A stretch of 64,000 bases of DNA from Zerene cesonia (GCF_012273895.1 NC_052118.1:8767164-8831163), one strand, 5' to 3'. Counted from the first letter of the stretch, positions 1-14,149 are shown. The notes: generated from the sequence alone by a model not told the origin. Program-made: numbers and translations.

Positions 1-854
1 TTTGATGATCTATTTCTAATTACATTACTTAATATGTATATGTATTCTGTACATTCCCTTACTAATTTCAAATAAATATTAAATTGATGAAACAATAATT
101 TTAACCACATTCTCGTTCTGGAAGCGAAAAAAATTGCTACCTAAAAATACGAGTAGGATTTATTCAATATACTAGCATTATAGTGTATGAAAAGCCTAAA
201 CTCAAACCGGAGTGAATTGAGTAGCAGCTCACACATTAATGGCTTGATTAGTATTTTCACCTCAATTTAACAAGACTACAAACCTCTTCACAATTTTTTA
301 AACAGATTGTATTATCATAAATAACCTCTCACCTTCTCAACCTTCTCAGCAGATTGAAAACTGAAACAGAACCTTATCGAAAATACACAGGCTATGTCAA
401 ATTTCTTAGTCCCACAAATAGCCCACTAGATGTAAAGGTGTTCTTGGGAACCCATTAAATATGGGGTCGCTCACGTCCCGTCCCCGTCGGTATTAACTTA
501 TTATCCTAATGATAAACCACGCCGCCAAATAACAGGCTGTGCGACCGTTTTAGCCTTTCTATCCGGGAATAATGATCTGGAAATAATTCTATTAAATTGT
601 TTCTTGATCATGTGAACGCTGCAGGCTCGCGTTTTTGCGTTCGCTAGTTTGCCAATTTTAAATCACGCGACAAATTATTCTTCGTATATGATGGAGTTGT
701 TTTATTCACTTTCGTTTTAGTGTAGATATATACATATACATTTTTGAAAGACGCCTCTATGCTTACACTTTCCCCTAATTATTTTTAGGGTTGTAAAAAA
801 ATCCGAACGATTGGTTGCCAGCCAATACAGATCAATATAAATCCTACTATCCAA

Positions 855-1051
855 TCCTACTAATCATATTAATATTATAAATGCGAAAGTTTATAAGGAT
901 GTGTGTGTGTTTGATGCTCTTTCATGCAACAACTGCTGAACCGATTGCAATGAAATTTGGTACGTAGATAGCTGGACAACTGGAATAACATATAGGCAAC
1001 TGATTATCCAGATATTTATACGGACGAACTTACGCGGGTGAAACAGCTAGT
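855..1051 (+). mobile_element. non-autonomous Helitron-like element, ATGCGAAAG type
   Basis: Starts TCCTACTAAT, contains ATAAATGCGAAAG and GAAATTTGGTACGTAGATAG, and ends CAGCTAG followed by T. TC...CTAG ends without inverted repeats are the Helitron hallmark. Closely similar copies lie at 2573-2767 and 62355-62559. Confidence 0.75.
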
Positions 1052-1834
1052 ATAATATAAGAGGGAAACAGAAGTTTAATGAACCCAACACAATCAATAT
1101 GAAGCAGCAAAGCTTGGCCAAATCGCGTCCGCCAAGACGTCCCCCAGTATAAATAGAGATAATCCGCATGTAAGGGAAATCTTAAGATGTCAAAACATGC
1201 AGTGCGCATGCGTTCTGCCACCCCAGCCTGTTCGTTCACCCCGTTGCGTCATGCCGTGCCGCAAGGTCGTCAAACAAATATCCACCAAATTCTATTTTTA
1301 AAAAGGGCTATAAATGATGCTGGTATTGTGATTTAAAAATGGAATAATTTGAAATGCAATTATTTTTTTGTATAGAATGGCAAATTTAAATATAGAATTA
1401 GTTGTGTTTGTTTTACTAAGTAGTAATAAACATTACACACGTAGTTCATTTAAATAATTAAAAATTAAATGCTTCTTCAACATTTACATTGAAAATTAAA
1501 AGTAATAAGTGGCAAGATCTGAAATCTGACAATAATTAAGTACTATAACTCTAATTTAATGTATCTAGACTAGAAATTTATTCATAACTTTGTCTTTAAC
1601 AGCCAAAAGATAGAAGGGAATGTATTGAACATTTCTATGTTTCTTCAAAAATAGAACTAGGCCGTAATATTACGAATCCTTACCTCAAGAGGGCTTCCCA
1701 TCTCCAATGTAAATTGGAATATATTTTCCTACGTTCATATTCGCTTGACTAAGTCCGCGATGTGATCTTCATGATTTTACTTTCCAATGCCTCCTTAAAA
1801 TGAGGTTTCATATTCTGTATTTTAAAATATAATG

Positions 1835-1950
1835 TTACTATACATTTATAAACATTAAAAAAAATTGATAAATCTGAAGAAGATATATATGTAGTTTTAC
1901 TATACATTTTTAAACATAAAAAAAAAATTGATAAATCTGCAGAAGTTTAT
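1835..1950. repeat. 62-bp tandem duplication
   Basis: TTACTATACATTT at 1835 recurs at 1897 with the following AAATTGATAAATCTG conserved; the copies differ mainly in poly-A length and a few bases. Confidence 0.75.
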
Positions 1951-2572
1951 GGTAGCACATAGTGTTCAACTATCAGAATATAATGCTTATGTACAGTTTT
2001 TGAAAGCCTATAAGAATTAATGTTAGACAATATTTGATGGTAAAAGACGGATATTAATTCGAAACCCGCCTTAAGATAGAAAATGTCTGCTTTATTAAAA
2101 AAAAAATATTAAAATTGCATTCGATAATATTACATACAACCCAAAAGATAACTGGTATGCAAGTTTAAGCAATAGAACAATTTGTAGAAAATATTCATAG
2201 ACATACATAGCTTATATAAATAGTTATTTTACCATACAATCACACAAAAACTAAACGACCACAGCATCTTTACTGAGTGACATGACCATATTATTAATCT
2301 TTGGACATGACTATAACACAGATAAAATACTGCTTCTGTACTTATTTATTTTTTAATAAAGAATATTCAACAAAGAATAAAGAAAACAATTCTGTAAAGC
2401 TTGCTAAGTATACATGGTTTTCTGTACCTTCGATTACAGGAAATTACATTATAATTTACTAGGCAAGTGTGTTAAAAAAATTCAAGATTCATTAATACAA
2501 CAATTTGGTGTGTTACATTAAATAAAACAGCGAAAGGAAATTATATAATAAAAATTTAAAATTAATTATTGT

Positions 2573-2767
2573 ATTCCGTAGGAATATTGGGATAAGAAGT
2601 TGCCTATGTGTTATTCCAGTTGTCCAGCTATCAAATTGCTATTGGCAATTAAATTTGGAACGTTGATAGTTTTTTCAGTAGGTTTTCCATGAAATAGTAA
2701 CAAACATATATACATACATTCATCCATCCATACTTACAAACTTTCGCGTTTATAATATTATTAGGAT
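2573..2767 (-). mobile_element. Helitron-like element, ATGCGAAAG type, 3'-truncated
   Basis: Reverse complement of the family at 855-1051, with the AACTTTCGC end at 2742 and TATTCCAGTTGTCCAGCTA internally. The GC-rich 3' terminus is missing. Confidence 0.65.
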
Positions 2768-2820
2768 ATATGAATATCAAATCCTCACGATTGTTATGAT
2801 GTATATCCCTGAGTAGTACA

Positions 2821-3027
2821 GTGTGAAGTCCCGTGTCCCCTAGTGGGGTATGGGGCAGATGATGTACATCTGTTTCACTGATCGATTTTCTGTACGGCGA
2901 AGTAGGCGATCAGCCTTCTGTGTCTTGCCAGACCGAGATATTTTTTTTTGTGCGTCCCCACCAGGAATTCAACCCAGGACACCTCGGTTCTACGCGCACG
3001 CGATAACCTCTGTATCAAGGAGGCGGT
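2821..3027 (-). mobile_element. tRNA-derived SINE
   Basis: On the minus strand it opens with a tRNA-like head: CCTTGATACAGAGGTTATCG..., then CCTGGGTTGAATTCC, a degenerate pol III B box (GGTTCRANTCC) at 2964-2974. A T-rich run and a tail with GATCGCCTACTTCGCCG follow. The open frame across it (2850-3110 plus) is an artefact of the SINE. Confidence 0.65.
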
Positions 3028-3419
3028 CAATTAGGAGGATGTCAGACTACTACAGGCTAAGTAATAATTATTTAATGATAATTGAAGATGAAATTAGTAA
3101 ACACGCATAAAGTATAAATATAATATCTAGACAATTGTAATTGCTTCACATAACTCCACAGCAAAGAATGTATAACACATCAACAATAAATCACGCAACG
3201 AATGTTTTATTTGCCTGAAGATATATCACAGTTTCTATTTTAAATTACTTCCACAGTACATAGCATTATGTATTGTTAACAATAATTTAATTGAAAATGA
3301 TATTAGAAATGAATTATTAAACGTTTCACGTTTTATGTTAGTGTGTAATGGATTACTTCAAAAATATATAATGAGTATGTAATGTCATCTCTCCTTCTTA
3401 GTAGAAAGCAGAATATCAG

Positions 3420-3491
3420 AATAACTGAAGTGACGTGAGCTATATTTTTAATCTAGGTTCACCCGTTCGGAGCCGGGGCGAGCGTCTAGTT
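3420..3491 (+). mobile_element. 3' end fragment of a Helitron-like element
   Basis: GGTTCACCCGTTCGGAGCCGG...GCGTCTAGT is the GC-rich CTAG-ending terminus of another subfamily; the 5' part is not recognisable. Confidence 0.45.
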
Positions 3492-3765
3492 TTTGTCTGG
3501 TACGTACGACGCTTACTCTTGTTCCTTTTAATTTAATTGCAGACAGCCTCTCCCCATACGAAACCTTCAGAATTAGTATTCAGGATAAATATTTGGATAA
3601 AAAGTTGCCTACTACTTAGGATCTAGTAGGTAGTAAGGATTAGGATCTAGTACCTAGGTAGTAAGTAATAATGTACCCAAGTTATTGTCTATTATATATA
3701 AAACAACATGAAGAGTTATATCTATAGACACAGATGTATGTCTATTGATTGAATAAAAATCTTAC

Positions 3766-3937
3766 TATATATAAATCTCGTGTCACAATATTTGTTCTCA
3801 ATGGACTCCTAAACCACTTAACCGATTATAATAAAATTCGCACACCATGTGCAGTTCGATCCAACTTGAGAGATAGGATAGTTTAATTTTAATTACGATA
3901 AATGACAACCCGGGCGGAGCCGCGGCGTGCAGCTAGT
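3766..3937 (+). mobile_element. Helitron-like element, TATATAAATCTCGTGTC type
   Basis: Starts TATATATAAATCTCGTGTCACA, shares CCTAAACCACTTAACCGATT with others of its type, and ends GGAGCCGCGGCGTGCAGCTAG. Confidence 0.65.
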
Positions 3938-3999
3938 TAATTAATAAAATAATTCAAAAAGCGTATTTTTTAATAAAAGTTAGTACAAAGAAATTGTAT

Positions 4000-6060
4000 C
4001 CAAGAAAGTGAAATTGTTACAACTATTAATTCAAGACATAAAACAGAACTATTTCTAGAAACCTTCTCCTTCTCGTTTTTGGAAGTCGGTTGAAAAGAAC
4101 TCAAATGGAATGGTTTTTAAATGAGTAACAGGATCTAATGCAACTTATATCGTCACGCATGTAAATTTTATCTCAGCACTATATAATGCTATCTTAAAAT
4201 ATATGCATTATATGACAAGAATGTAAGTTGAGAGACATATTGTAGCATGGTTTTACATATTCTGTTGTATTAATTCTCACATAAAATGTACGCGTTTTCC
4301 TATATCAACATTCCATAATGTACAGTCACCGTAAACTCTAATATATTTCCCTCGCACCCCAATATACTGATACGTACCGACAGAATAATATCGACACAAT
4401 ATCTACAAGGTGCCACACGGAATCACCATTTTATTAAACGTATTTGAATAAATTTTAGTTTATGTTCTCTTTTCAATATAACAGATATTTGAATAATTTT
4501 TTAACGATCCCACCTATTTTCAGCCTGATGGGATTTTTTAATACCTTGAATGCCTAAATTGACTTGATATTTTGATATGTGGTACACATAACAACTAACT
4601 TATATAGAGCTTATATAGAAGATATGAAGGTTCCAAAAGTGAACTCAACATGAAATACAAGTTTACACAACATAAGAATAAATGTTAAAACAGCAACTAC
4701 TAAATTACAAAAATACAAAAAAAAATCTGTGCACAGAACAGAGGCTTTGTAATATATGGAGAATTCGAGTAAATATTAAGTGTTTCCCGTATAGATTCCC
4801 TTACAAAGGACACCAATTAAAAAACAACTGTCCACCAATAAAAGCCAATATGCGCCTCTATTCACCCATTAACGCACCTACCGTTGAGTCTAATCAGCCT
4901 CCAAACTCACCAGCGTATATAAAATCCACAGATTATACACAATAATCACGTCACAACACTACACTGGTTTGTTTTTATTTTCGTCAGGATTGTACGGAGC
5001 GCCGGGCCGGTCGCGTATCGAACCTCAACTGAGATATCGAGCGACGGCACACCCCGCGCCGCTCTAAACCAATTTATAATACATACGGAGACGCAGCATC
5101 CCTGCCCGCACGGACAAACTAATTTCAACTGTATACCACTCATGTAAAACACAATATGCAACGTTCATTGAATGCCGCAGAGGCAAAAACGCTGCTAGTT
5201 TTTGCTGGATCGCGAAGGGTGCGAATTGTGTATTTTCGCCGGTTTCCGACGTTTGTAATTGAATTGCGCGTTCAGCGTGACGATCGCATGTTTGTTGTGA
5301 TATGATCTTATTAAAATTAAGTATTATGTTATGTTTCATTGTTTAGATTACGAAGATTTTTCAACTCACTTCACTCAAAAGATATATTGCCTCATTTACA
5401 GCGAGAGAAAATCAAACCAAATTAAAATTTCATAGAATAGAATTCAATCCTTCCTCGAGAAGATTTGAACACATTCACACACGGATTAAACTAATGCAAT
5501 GGAGCACAAAGCATTTACAATGCTCAGAATAAAACCATTCTTAAGGAGCTTTACCCAAATATACGATTCGAGGTAAATCGGGTTGTTCTATCTGCAAGAA
5601 TATAGAGCGTTTGAGACAGGCTACATTTGGCAATATTTCAAGAATATGAACGGCCCACTACTGAAATATTTTGCTTTATTCCACAGACAGCAAGCTTGTA
5701 TGCCCTCTGGGTTTATATTGCGTGGACTTTATCAACTTGGATGACCGGGTTATGGACGAAAATTAAATTCACTATTTGATATCCTAAACTCAACCTTATA
5801 CGTGAGTTTACTACGTAAGTATGTACGTTTACTATCTACGTAGGATACTATTTTTATTTTGGATGACTTTAATATGAATCGGCGTGGAAGAGCAATTTAT
5901 TTCAAAGCTTTAAAAAAATAACTTTTTTTGAAAAAAGACGTCATATTGAATTGAAACAAATGACAATTTATATTTTAAGGAATTTTGTGTGTTTTGCAAC
6001 GTTTTATTGCCATATCATTCAACAAAACATAAACCAATGTGATTAACTCATATTAATGCT
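4000..6060. other. gene-free stretch
   Basis: AT-rich with a slightly GC-richer patch at 4980-5290 whose open frames on both strands show no recognisable protein. Nothing else seen. Confidence 0.5.
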
Positions 6061-6064
6061 ATAC

Positions 6065-6262
6065 TAGACGCTCAATTAGATTCCTGTTTTATCCCAAGAG
6101 AAAATTTAATCGGGATAAAAATCTATCTCTGAGGACCTCCTATCGACAAAATCAGCTCATACCCTGTCCATGTACAAAATTTCATCAGAATCCGTTCAGT
6201 AGTTTCAGCGTAATTGACGGACAATCGTACAAACAAACAAACTTGCACATTTATAAAATTAG
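6065..6262 (+). mobile_element. transposon 3'-end-like repeat
   Basis: Contains TTCATCAGAATCCGTTCAGTAG, CAAACAAACAAACTT and the end CACATTTATAAAATTAGTGTG, a block typical of short interspersed lepidopteran repeats. A related scrap with ATCGGTTCAGTGG is at about 12265-12305. Confidence 0.55.
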
Positions 6263-7029
6263 TGTGTTCGTTATCACATCGGAAAATTTAATATCAAACT
6301 TCCTGTAACTGAACCGCTGAGGAAGTCTCAACTATGTATGCAAAGCAAAATTTGGTGGTTAAATAATAGAACATCCATCGACTCCATCTGATAACTTTTA
6401 CAAATAATTCCAACATTCTTTCCTTGCGCAATAAGTCCATATAAATTTTCTATCGAATCACTGACGGGACAGAGTATATAAATATATTATGGCATATATG
6501 GTAGGTAATTAGATACACAATTCTTTATGATTTTTAAATAACAAAACGTCTTCAAATTGTCATCAGCTTTCAAATAAAATCTCAATCGAAAGTGTAGGTA
6601 AAAATACAGAAATTGCGAATCTCTTTTTTTCTTTTTTCGTCGTTGTTTGAAAATACATCATCATTTTTTGTTCGGGTTGTGTTGGATAATGGTTTAAATT
6701 CTATAAGTGGTATAAAAATGTGTTATTTCAAATAACTAAAATATCAAAATCATTTCAAATACAATGTAAATATTTTTGTTAACAATTGTTATTCATTTTA
6801 AATTCATGTTCTCTTCTTAGAACTATCCAATTAGAATAATATTATAACTGTATATTCTTGGAATAGCTGTTGTTAAACCATATTAAAACAACTGAATAGA
6901 TTTGTGTATATTAAGTACATAAATGAAAGCAGATATTTCTAAAGTTGTTGTTATAATAAACTATGAATCCACCCCGTCTTTAACCGTGGAATATCCAGGA
7001 ATTAGGTACAAATTCAACAGTGAAATATG

Positions 7030-7107
7030 AAATTGGTCCAGAAGTTCTTGAAATTAGCGCGTTCAAACAAACAAACTCTTCAGCTTTATATAATTAGTAT
7101 AGAAGTA
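7030..7107 (-). mobile_element. fragment of the GCTGAAGAG Helitron-like family
   Basis: The reverse complement reads CTATACTAATTATATAAAGCTGAAGAGTTTG..., the 5' end of the family complete at 13946-14120. Confidence 0.6.
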
Positions 7108-7550
7108 TAGAGTTACGCAACTATATTCATATTGTCCTAATATTCTTAAATATAAAAAATATATTTGTATTGTCATATTTCTATAAATACAGACCACACA
7201 CGAGCAAAAATGAGGAGTTCATCTTTCTTCTTAGCCATAACTTGATATATTCCGATCTTAATCAGTTTCCAGAAACTCATATCAAATTACGATGCTCTGG
7301 ACTGTGAAGCGCCTAGCGTTGTGTCTCATTCCCGCTTGTGCGCGAGCATTGTTATTGAAAAGGGACGCAAGATGTAACGTGAGACGATAAAAGTTTGTCT
7401 TTTTGTGTCTCACTTGTCTAATAGAAGCTTCACAATGGCTTAATGACAACTGCTCTTTACTGTCGGTCATTTGCTTTGTTAAATACAGAGACAGAAAATA
7501 AATGTACTTTTTTATTTAAACTGATTGGAAATACATATAATTAAAAGTAG

Positions 7551-7790
7551 CAGTGGTGGTTCCGTGGTGGACCTAAAACTTCAATCGAAAAGTTGGAGGT
7601 TCCAGACCAAACGAGAGTATAAGAAATAAATCTATTTTCCAATTTATCTGCACTTTATCTATATCACAAGTTCTGGAAACGGTAAAGAATACTGTGAGGA
7701 AATCAACATGTCCGAAAATTATAAGCACATGCGACATCTTCCATAATCCACCAGATAGACCAGACAGCGAGGTCTGTGTCCCTGCAGTGG
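7551..7790 (+). mobile_element. tRNA-derived SINE-like element
   Basis: A tRNA-like head (GGTGGTTCCGTGGTGG, then GGAGGTTCCAGACC as a degenerate B box) is followed by a body with ACTGTGAGGAAATCAACATG and CATAATCCACCAGATAGACC. The order matches a common lepidopteran SINE. The open frame at 7694-7930 lies largely within it. Confidence 0.5.
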
Positions 7791-9684
7791 AAAAAAAACT
7801 ATGTTATGTATGTTTAATTTTAATCATTATTCACTTGAAGTGCATTGGAATGGTAATATTTACTCCACAGATTGATATAAATCAATTTCCAAACAATATA
7901 GTTTTTTATTCAACTTTTTATTCCAAATAGTTCATATAAACAAAATTATTTATTTTTACCCCCGGTGTTTTAAGAAATATTTAAATTCTATTTACATAAC
8001 GCACTTTTATACGATGCGATATCAGTCACAATCATTTATTTTTCATAAACTTAAATACTGAATTAATCTTCAAATCCCGAAGACAAAGAGATTTATTGAC
8101 CGTATAGTATGGGGTTCCCCCCTGAAATTTATACCCCATATTTTACCAGTGACATTGGCTTGAAGCCAAGCCATCGATGAATTTCTTACAAAGGCGTGAA
8201 CCTTGACCGCCATAACTTTCATTGCCTTGAGGCAATACAGCATAAGTAAAAATTCCTTGTAATCTATAAATATACGTTTCAAAGTACATTTTTAGGCAGC
8301 GGGCAAGCGTCTTGGGTAACATCTAGTGGGTTTCCTGATAGTTAGCAACCATCACCGCCAGTTATTCAGGTTTGGTTTCTGCAAATGCATTGCCAGTTTT
8401 TAATGAGTAAGGTAAAGATAAGGAAGAACGCAAAGCACGAAGCACAAGTCTTCACGTCTGATAAAATCTGACTTGGTAGTAAATGGACAACTAGAAAGAG
8501 TTTAGCCACTAAAAAGCCGTGAAATATACACTGAATATTTCGAAGGGGAACGATGATCGCGCATGCGAAGTCGCGGCAGGAAAGCTAGTGTTCCTTATAT
8601 AAATCACCTCTTATTAGCTGAGCTGGCGAAAGGACGGATAAATTCGATTTCATTTTAAGTTTTCTCGCTTATTAAAAATACCAATGAATAGGGAAAATTC
8701 TCGAAAATCGTAGCTTCAAACTTTTGTACCTACTTAGGTGTATAAATTGAATTTTAGTTCAATATCGCCTAGTCATGACGTGTTTTTCGTTTTCAAATTC
8801 ATTTTAGGGTTTATATCTGAACGAAAATTGAAATCTTTGTAGACATAAAGTTTATACGGGCACTGACGAGCATAAAGTATTTTTATATATTTATTTCAGA
8901 TTCTATTTTAAGTGGTATTATGAACGACCTGTTTATCAATATACGTTGTGGGAAATTCAACCGTATTGTAATGGGTAAGGTGTCAATTTAACTAAGATAA
9001 ATAATGCCTATTCAAAGGTTCAACAGTTAGCTTCTTTGTTGTTTTTCCTAATTAAAAATGCGTTTCGATTTGTAAGCCATTCGATTTTATTGCACGAAAA
9101 TGTTTTCGATTTGAGCCACTACTCTCTGTGGCCATAGATTAAGTTTAAAGATCTTATAGACACATAAACACATAACATATAAATAGCAGTGCATGTAAAC
9201 GAAAATTAATTTTATACTTATGTGGATCAAAATTGTTCCAATACCTATTACGTATGGTAGTAAGTTCTTTTCTTATTTTTTATTAAAAATTCAATTCAAA
9301 CAACAAAGTAAGTTAACGTTATTTACGTAAATAATTTAACTTAACATAAGTTAATAAATGAGTATCTATACCACAGATAACATAATACTATACTAGTCTA
9401 TGCATAGTCTAATCTATGACCTTATCGTGTACGTCATCAAATGTCGGCGCCTGTAAGGTGCTAACACATGAATAATTGAGAGCCTTCCACAGCTCAGATA
9501 TCGGCTCATCGGCAGTAGGACTTGCTTTAGTATTCTAGATACAGAGCTCGAACCTAACTACAATCTATATTGTTCTTGTATTTAATGAGCTTTGTGTCGA
9601 GAGACTTGCAAATGGAATATCGTGTAATTAAGAAATGAGAAATATTTCTGTTTATTTTCCAGTAGCTATTATCGCTACTACTGC

Positions 9685-9907
9685 TTAATGTTATAAACGT
9701 GAAAGGAATTTTGTCTCTCTGTCTGTCTATCTATCTGTCTATCATTTCTTCACGTTGTAACCACTGAACTAATTTGGATGAAAATTGGTATAAATTTAAT
9801 TTAGTTTAGTTTTAGAAAAGATTCTGAGGTTTTAATCTGGAAAGACCGACAACATTGCGGGTTTTGCATTTACTACTACGCGGGTGAAGCCGCGGGTGAA
9901 AAGTTAG
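9685..9907 (+). mobile_element. short interspersed repeat with internal microsatellite
   Basis: Starts near TTATAAACGTGAAAGG, contains a (TCTG/TCTA) run at 9712-9742 and TTTGGATGAAAATTGG, and ends TACGCGGGTGAAGCCGCGGG, a 3' block shared with other Helitron-like copies here. Confidence 0.5.
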
Positions 9908-10070
9908 TAGAAAAACGTCGTGTAGTGAAGAAATAAGAAGTATTTGCCTTACTTTCCCTCAGTTATAATATAGAAATCAAAGCCTTTCTTCCTTCTATAA
10001 CTAATAAAGAATTTTATTTGAGATTTTATTATGATTGGTAAGGGTACATACATATATGAAATTATTGATC

Positions 10071-10160
10071 ACGGGTGGCGGAGAAGTAAGCCGCTGCTAC
10101 GGTTCGGCAAATGATGCGGGCTCAAAACCCGCGTGAAAAATAGATAAAAGCACCTGTTGT
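10071..10160 (+). mobile_element. SINE-like fragment with B-box-like arm
   Basis: GCGGGCTCAAAACCCGC is a tRNA T-arm-like stem with a degenerate B box, preceded by GTAAGCCGCTGCTACGG. It is not a complete tRNA: no acceptor stem closes around it. Confidence 0.4.
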
Positions 10161-10394
10161 TCCTGTACCTGTACCTCTATTTCTATTACATTTCTTTTGT
10201 TTATATATGTTCATACACATATCCAAAAAAGTGTAACCTAAATATTTAAAAAGGCTCGCTTTATGCAGTAAGCAAATACAAGTAATTATAACGAGTGTTT
10301 ATTATTTTTTCATATAAAGCAAGTAACAATTGTTTTGGTTTTATGTAAAAATACTTTTAAAAATGAAATTCCCATATTATCTATAAGTAGGGAT

Positions 10395-10530
10395 TTTTTT
10401 TATTCATGATAGGGAAGCGCTTGACCACGGTGTCGCCTGATGGTAAGCTGAGATGTGGTCTAAGATAGAGCACGCTTCCCTAGAAGGTACCTGTTCACTC
10501 TTCTCTTGAAGACCTCATTTTATGGTTCAT
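10395..10530 (+). mobile_element. short interspersed repeat (CGCCTGATGGTAAGC block)
   Basis: Carries GCTTGACCACGGTGTCGCCTG and a closing GCTTCCCTAGAAGG, a common lepidopteran block. CGCCTGATGGTAAGC is shared with the copy at 26420-26610. Confidence 0.5.
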
Positions 10531-11775
10531 TTCATATGTTCCATACGGAGTACAGGAAAAGATAATTAACTGTACATTTTACTCCCTCTTTTCTTACGTT
10601 CATCACAACTTTTTAAATCAAATAAAGTATTTTAAACCATAATAAACACATGTCAATTTTATGATAATAAAATTGCCGCATTGTTTATTTGCTTCATTAA
10701 ATCAGTGGTATTAATGTACCTGGTGTAATACAATTTGTGTCATAATTTATAACATTTACTCCACTTATTTAAGTTAAAAACGTAGTTATGATATTCTTAG
10801 AAAAATAAAAATATACTAGCATTCCCAACTAATAACGCTCGCGTTTGTCGATATTTATGCTGATTTCCACTACAAGTCCAATATTCCGTATTCCAGAGAC
10901 GTCGTTATTTAAATTGTATTCACTACCTTGGGTTTAACGATAAGATAAACAGAGATAAACGTATATATAGAAGAAATAAATAGAAGAAATTTTGTTATTA
11001 CATTTTAGCTTATTTCTAATCGCACTTTTTATATGCCTATGTCGTGTATTACTCTTTCTATATGCTTCCATAACTAAAGAAGCATAGCAATCTATTTGGT
11101 AGTGGGTGCTTTTCGGCATCTATTTTTTTGGTGGAATTCTTGCTTATAGTTATGTAAAGGTCTTTTTGTATCCATCTCTCTCGTTGCAGCACCCTATCGT
11201 ATAACATATATTGTAAAATTACAAAGATCATGTGATTCGTTGTAGTGTATTCTCAATTCTCATTTAAATGATGAAATAGTATAATTATCAATTTTAAGTT
11301 TTATTTGTCGAATGTGTGTTTTTTTAATTTTTTGTATTAATTAATAAATATGAATCTTAACAATTTTATATGACTGTTTAATTTTATTTGACTGTGTTAT
11401 ATCACCGCCCTTTAAGAATTCTACCTGCCCGAGTCGTACATTTTTCTATTGTAAAAAGAAATGGAAGCGTTGTAAATGTAAGCGCTTGTGTCATTGTGTT
11501 TTCTTGTACATAAACGTACATTTTCTTCTAAAAATTTTATCTAACCACACACGAAATTTTATGTAAATGTTACATCAATTCATATTAGGTCTTAGGGTTT
11601 AGGCTCACACTAGGGAAATATCATCCTAACAATTAGCCAATAACCAGATCGGTGCCAAGTCACAGTTCAATGTTAAAATGACAAAATTATTCAAAACGAA
11701 TAGAAGAAGAGAAGAGAAGAGTAAATGAAGCAAACGCACAAATGGTAGAGGAAGTAAGATGTAAGGTTTATCTTC

Positions 11776-11976
11776 TCTATGTATATTCTATAATTATTAT
11801 ATCACAATGTTAGTTACCGTACTCCTACGAAACGAATGGACCAATTTTCATGAAATTTTGTGTTCACATCGGGTAGGTCTGAGAATCGGCCAAATTCTAT
11901 TTTTCATACCCCTTAATCTATTTTTCATAACTCTTAACAAAGAGTAAGGCAAAATAGCGTTTGTCGAGTCAGCTAG
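11776..11976 (+). mobile_element. Helitron-like element, diverged
   Basis: Contains GTACTCCTACGAAACGAATGG and GGGTAGGTCTGAGAATCGGCC, shared with 58583-58771, and ends GAGTCAGCTAG then T. Confidence 0.6.
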
Positions 11977-13945
11977 TATTATATATATTCAAGTTTTTAG
12001 TGCCTGACAAATTGTTACAGAGTATTCTTCACTTGATAGAAGATTACCAACTTCATTTAAATGTATAAATCGCCTGATAGTACCAACAGAGCACTTAAAG
12101 AAAAAGTACTGTTTATAAATATTTTGTTAACATGGTGGCCTGGAAGAGATCGCTTTAAAGCTTTAAGGTTGTCGCTTGCACAATTATTAAAAATTATTTT
12201 TTCGCATTAAAAATCTCGTTACCGTTCCATTGCAATCCCATGTCCTTTCTCAGGTCTCAAACTATATTTGTACGATAATTTCATCGAAATCGGTTCAGTG
12301 GTTTACTTAAACCACGCACACTTGTGAAGTAGATAAGAGATAGAGTTACGTTTGTATTTACAATATCAGCAGGAATCTTTGTTTTACGATATTAGTGAAG
12401 ATTTATAAAGAACTCCGCAGATGAGTTTCAATCACTACATACTTCATGAAGCACTACATTAAAGAAAAATTATTTAGTTCAGGTTTTCATCTTTATTGAG
12501 CGCATCTTTTGAAATTAACTTTCCTTCTTCACAGGCTTTCAAACTGAACGTGGGTAGATTAATATACCAACTAAAAATAGGAATATAACAAGTCTATATT
12601 TGTAATATTAAAAGCACATTCACATACCTACGTTCATCATTTACTCTGTTGAGTAATAATGTAAATAATACTTCAGAATATTCATATGATCTACCATATT
12701 ACTAACACTTCCTATGAATGCTTTTCGGCATTATTATCGCCCTATTTTTTATGTAATTTGGAATTTTCCTTTAACAATTTCTTAGATTAATTCAAGTAAA
12801 ATAAAAGGTTGTATCGTTCAGGTACAGGCTCAAACATTATGCGAAGTCCTTTTAATTGAGTCATTCTAATACTCCTTAATATAACTGATCGATTAATTAA
12901 CTACGCAAGTGATCGATCGTTCATTTATTGCACATGAAAGACCAATAAATTTGTATCGACTAATCTCAAAGGACGAAGTCGATACGAAAAGTAAAGGTCC
13001 GATAGCTATTCACATAAAAGCTTATATCTTTCTAACCTGAGTTGAGGTAAATTACAATAGCCTCTCAAACATACATATACAGTTCTTCGTAATTTCCCAC
13101 CCCGAGAAGGGTCTCCATTGAACCGAAAACTACACAAAATAGCGCCTCAGGACTCTGTTTTGAGGGCCCTGTTTCATATTTATGGAGGATGGCGAAGTGA
13201 ATAGGTGCGTACGTAAATTACATATACAAATTCGCATTTATAATTTGACAGGAAGATTATCTGCAAAATGTATTTAATTCATGAATAGCAATAAAAGAGA
13301 ATTAATAGTTATGTAAAATTTAAAATCGTAAAAATAATACTTAAAGTTTTTCTTCTATTAAGTTTTATAGGGGACCTCCAAATGGATGACAGTTTTAGCA
13401 TGTAACCCCAAAGTCTGTTTGTGACTGGTGTTTGTTTTATATAGGCTATCTAGTCTGAAGTAAAATTGTAAATAGGACGCATTCTGACAGGCAATAAAAT
13501 TACAGGCACTAATATATGTTTATTTTTTTGTATATGTTTATTTAGTATTATTATGTATTTGTTTTAAGTTACGTGGCATGCCACAATGTGCCACAACCAT
13601 CCGCATCAAGTACGAAACGATGTATAAAAACAGATCCAACTGAATTACTTTCTAAGAAGATTTTTCTTTAAACCACTTGCCCTCAATGCACTCTGCCGGC
13701 TTCCGTCGCTATTCTGTGAAACTTTGTTATAATAATTCTCAATTTACTTTGTTTAAATAAATGTAGGAATTTTAGATGAGATTTTTTATAAAATTAAGTA
13801 AAGTGAACTACGTATATTAATGATTTAATAAGAATTAAGTAGCCTGGATGAGATATTCTGAATTTTTTATGATTTTAACAGTTTACTTATACAAGCGGAG
13901 CCATATCCAACAATTTCATACATTTAAATCAGCTTTTATATTATA

Positions 13946-14120
13946 TCTATACTAATATTATACAGCTGAAGAGTTTGTTTGTTCGATTGTTTGAAAGCAC
14001 TAATCTCAAGAATTACTTGGTCCGATTTGAAAAATTCTTTCAGTGTTAGATAGCCTATTTATTAAGGAAGGCCATAGCCATATATTTGTAGCACGGGCGA
14101 AGCCGGAGGGGACCGCTAGT
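13946..14120 (+). mobile_element. Helitron-like element, GCTGAAGAG type, near full length
   Basis: Starts TCTATACTAATATTATACAGCTG, contains CAGTGTTAGATAGCC, and ends GAAGCCGGAGGGGACCGCTAG. A short tandem GTTACTAGTTACTAGT follows. Confidence 0.7.
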
Positions 14121-14149
14121 GTTACTAGTTACTAGTGTTACTAGTTATT

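Noticed and set aside
2850..3110. 86-codon plus-strand frame
   Set aside because: Lies largely within a SINE.
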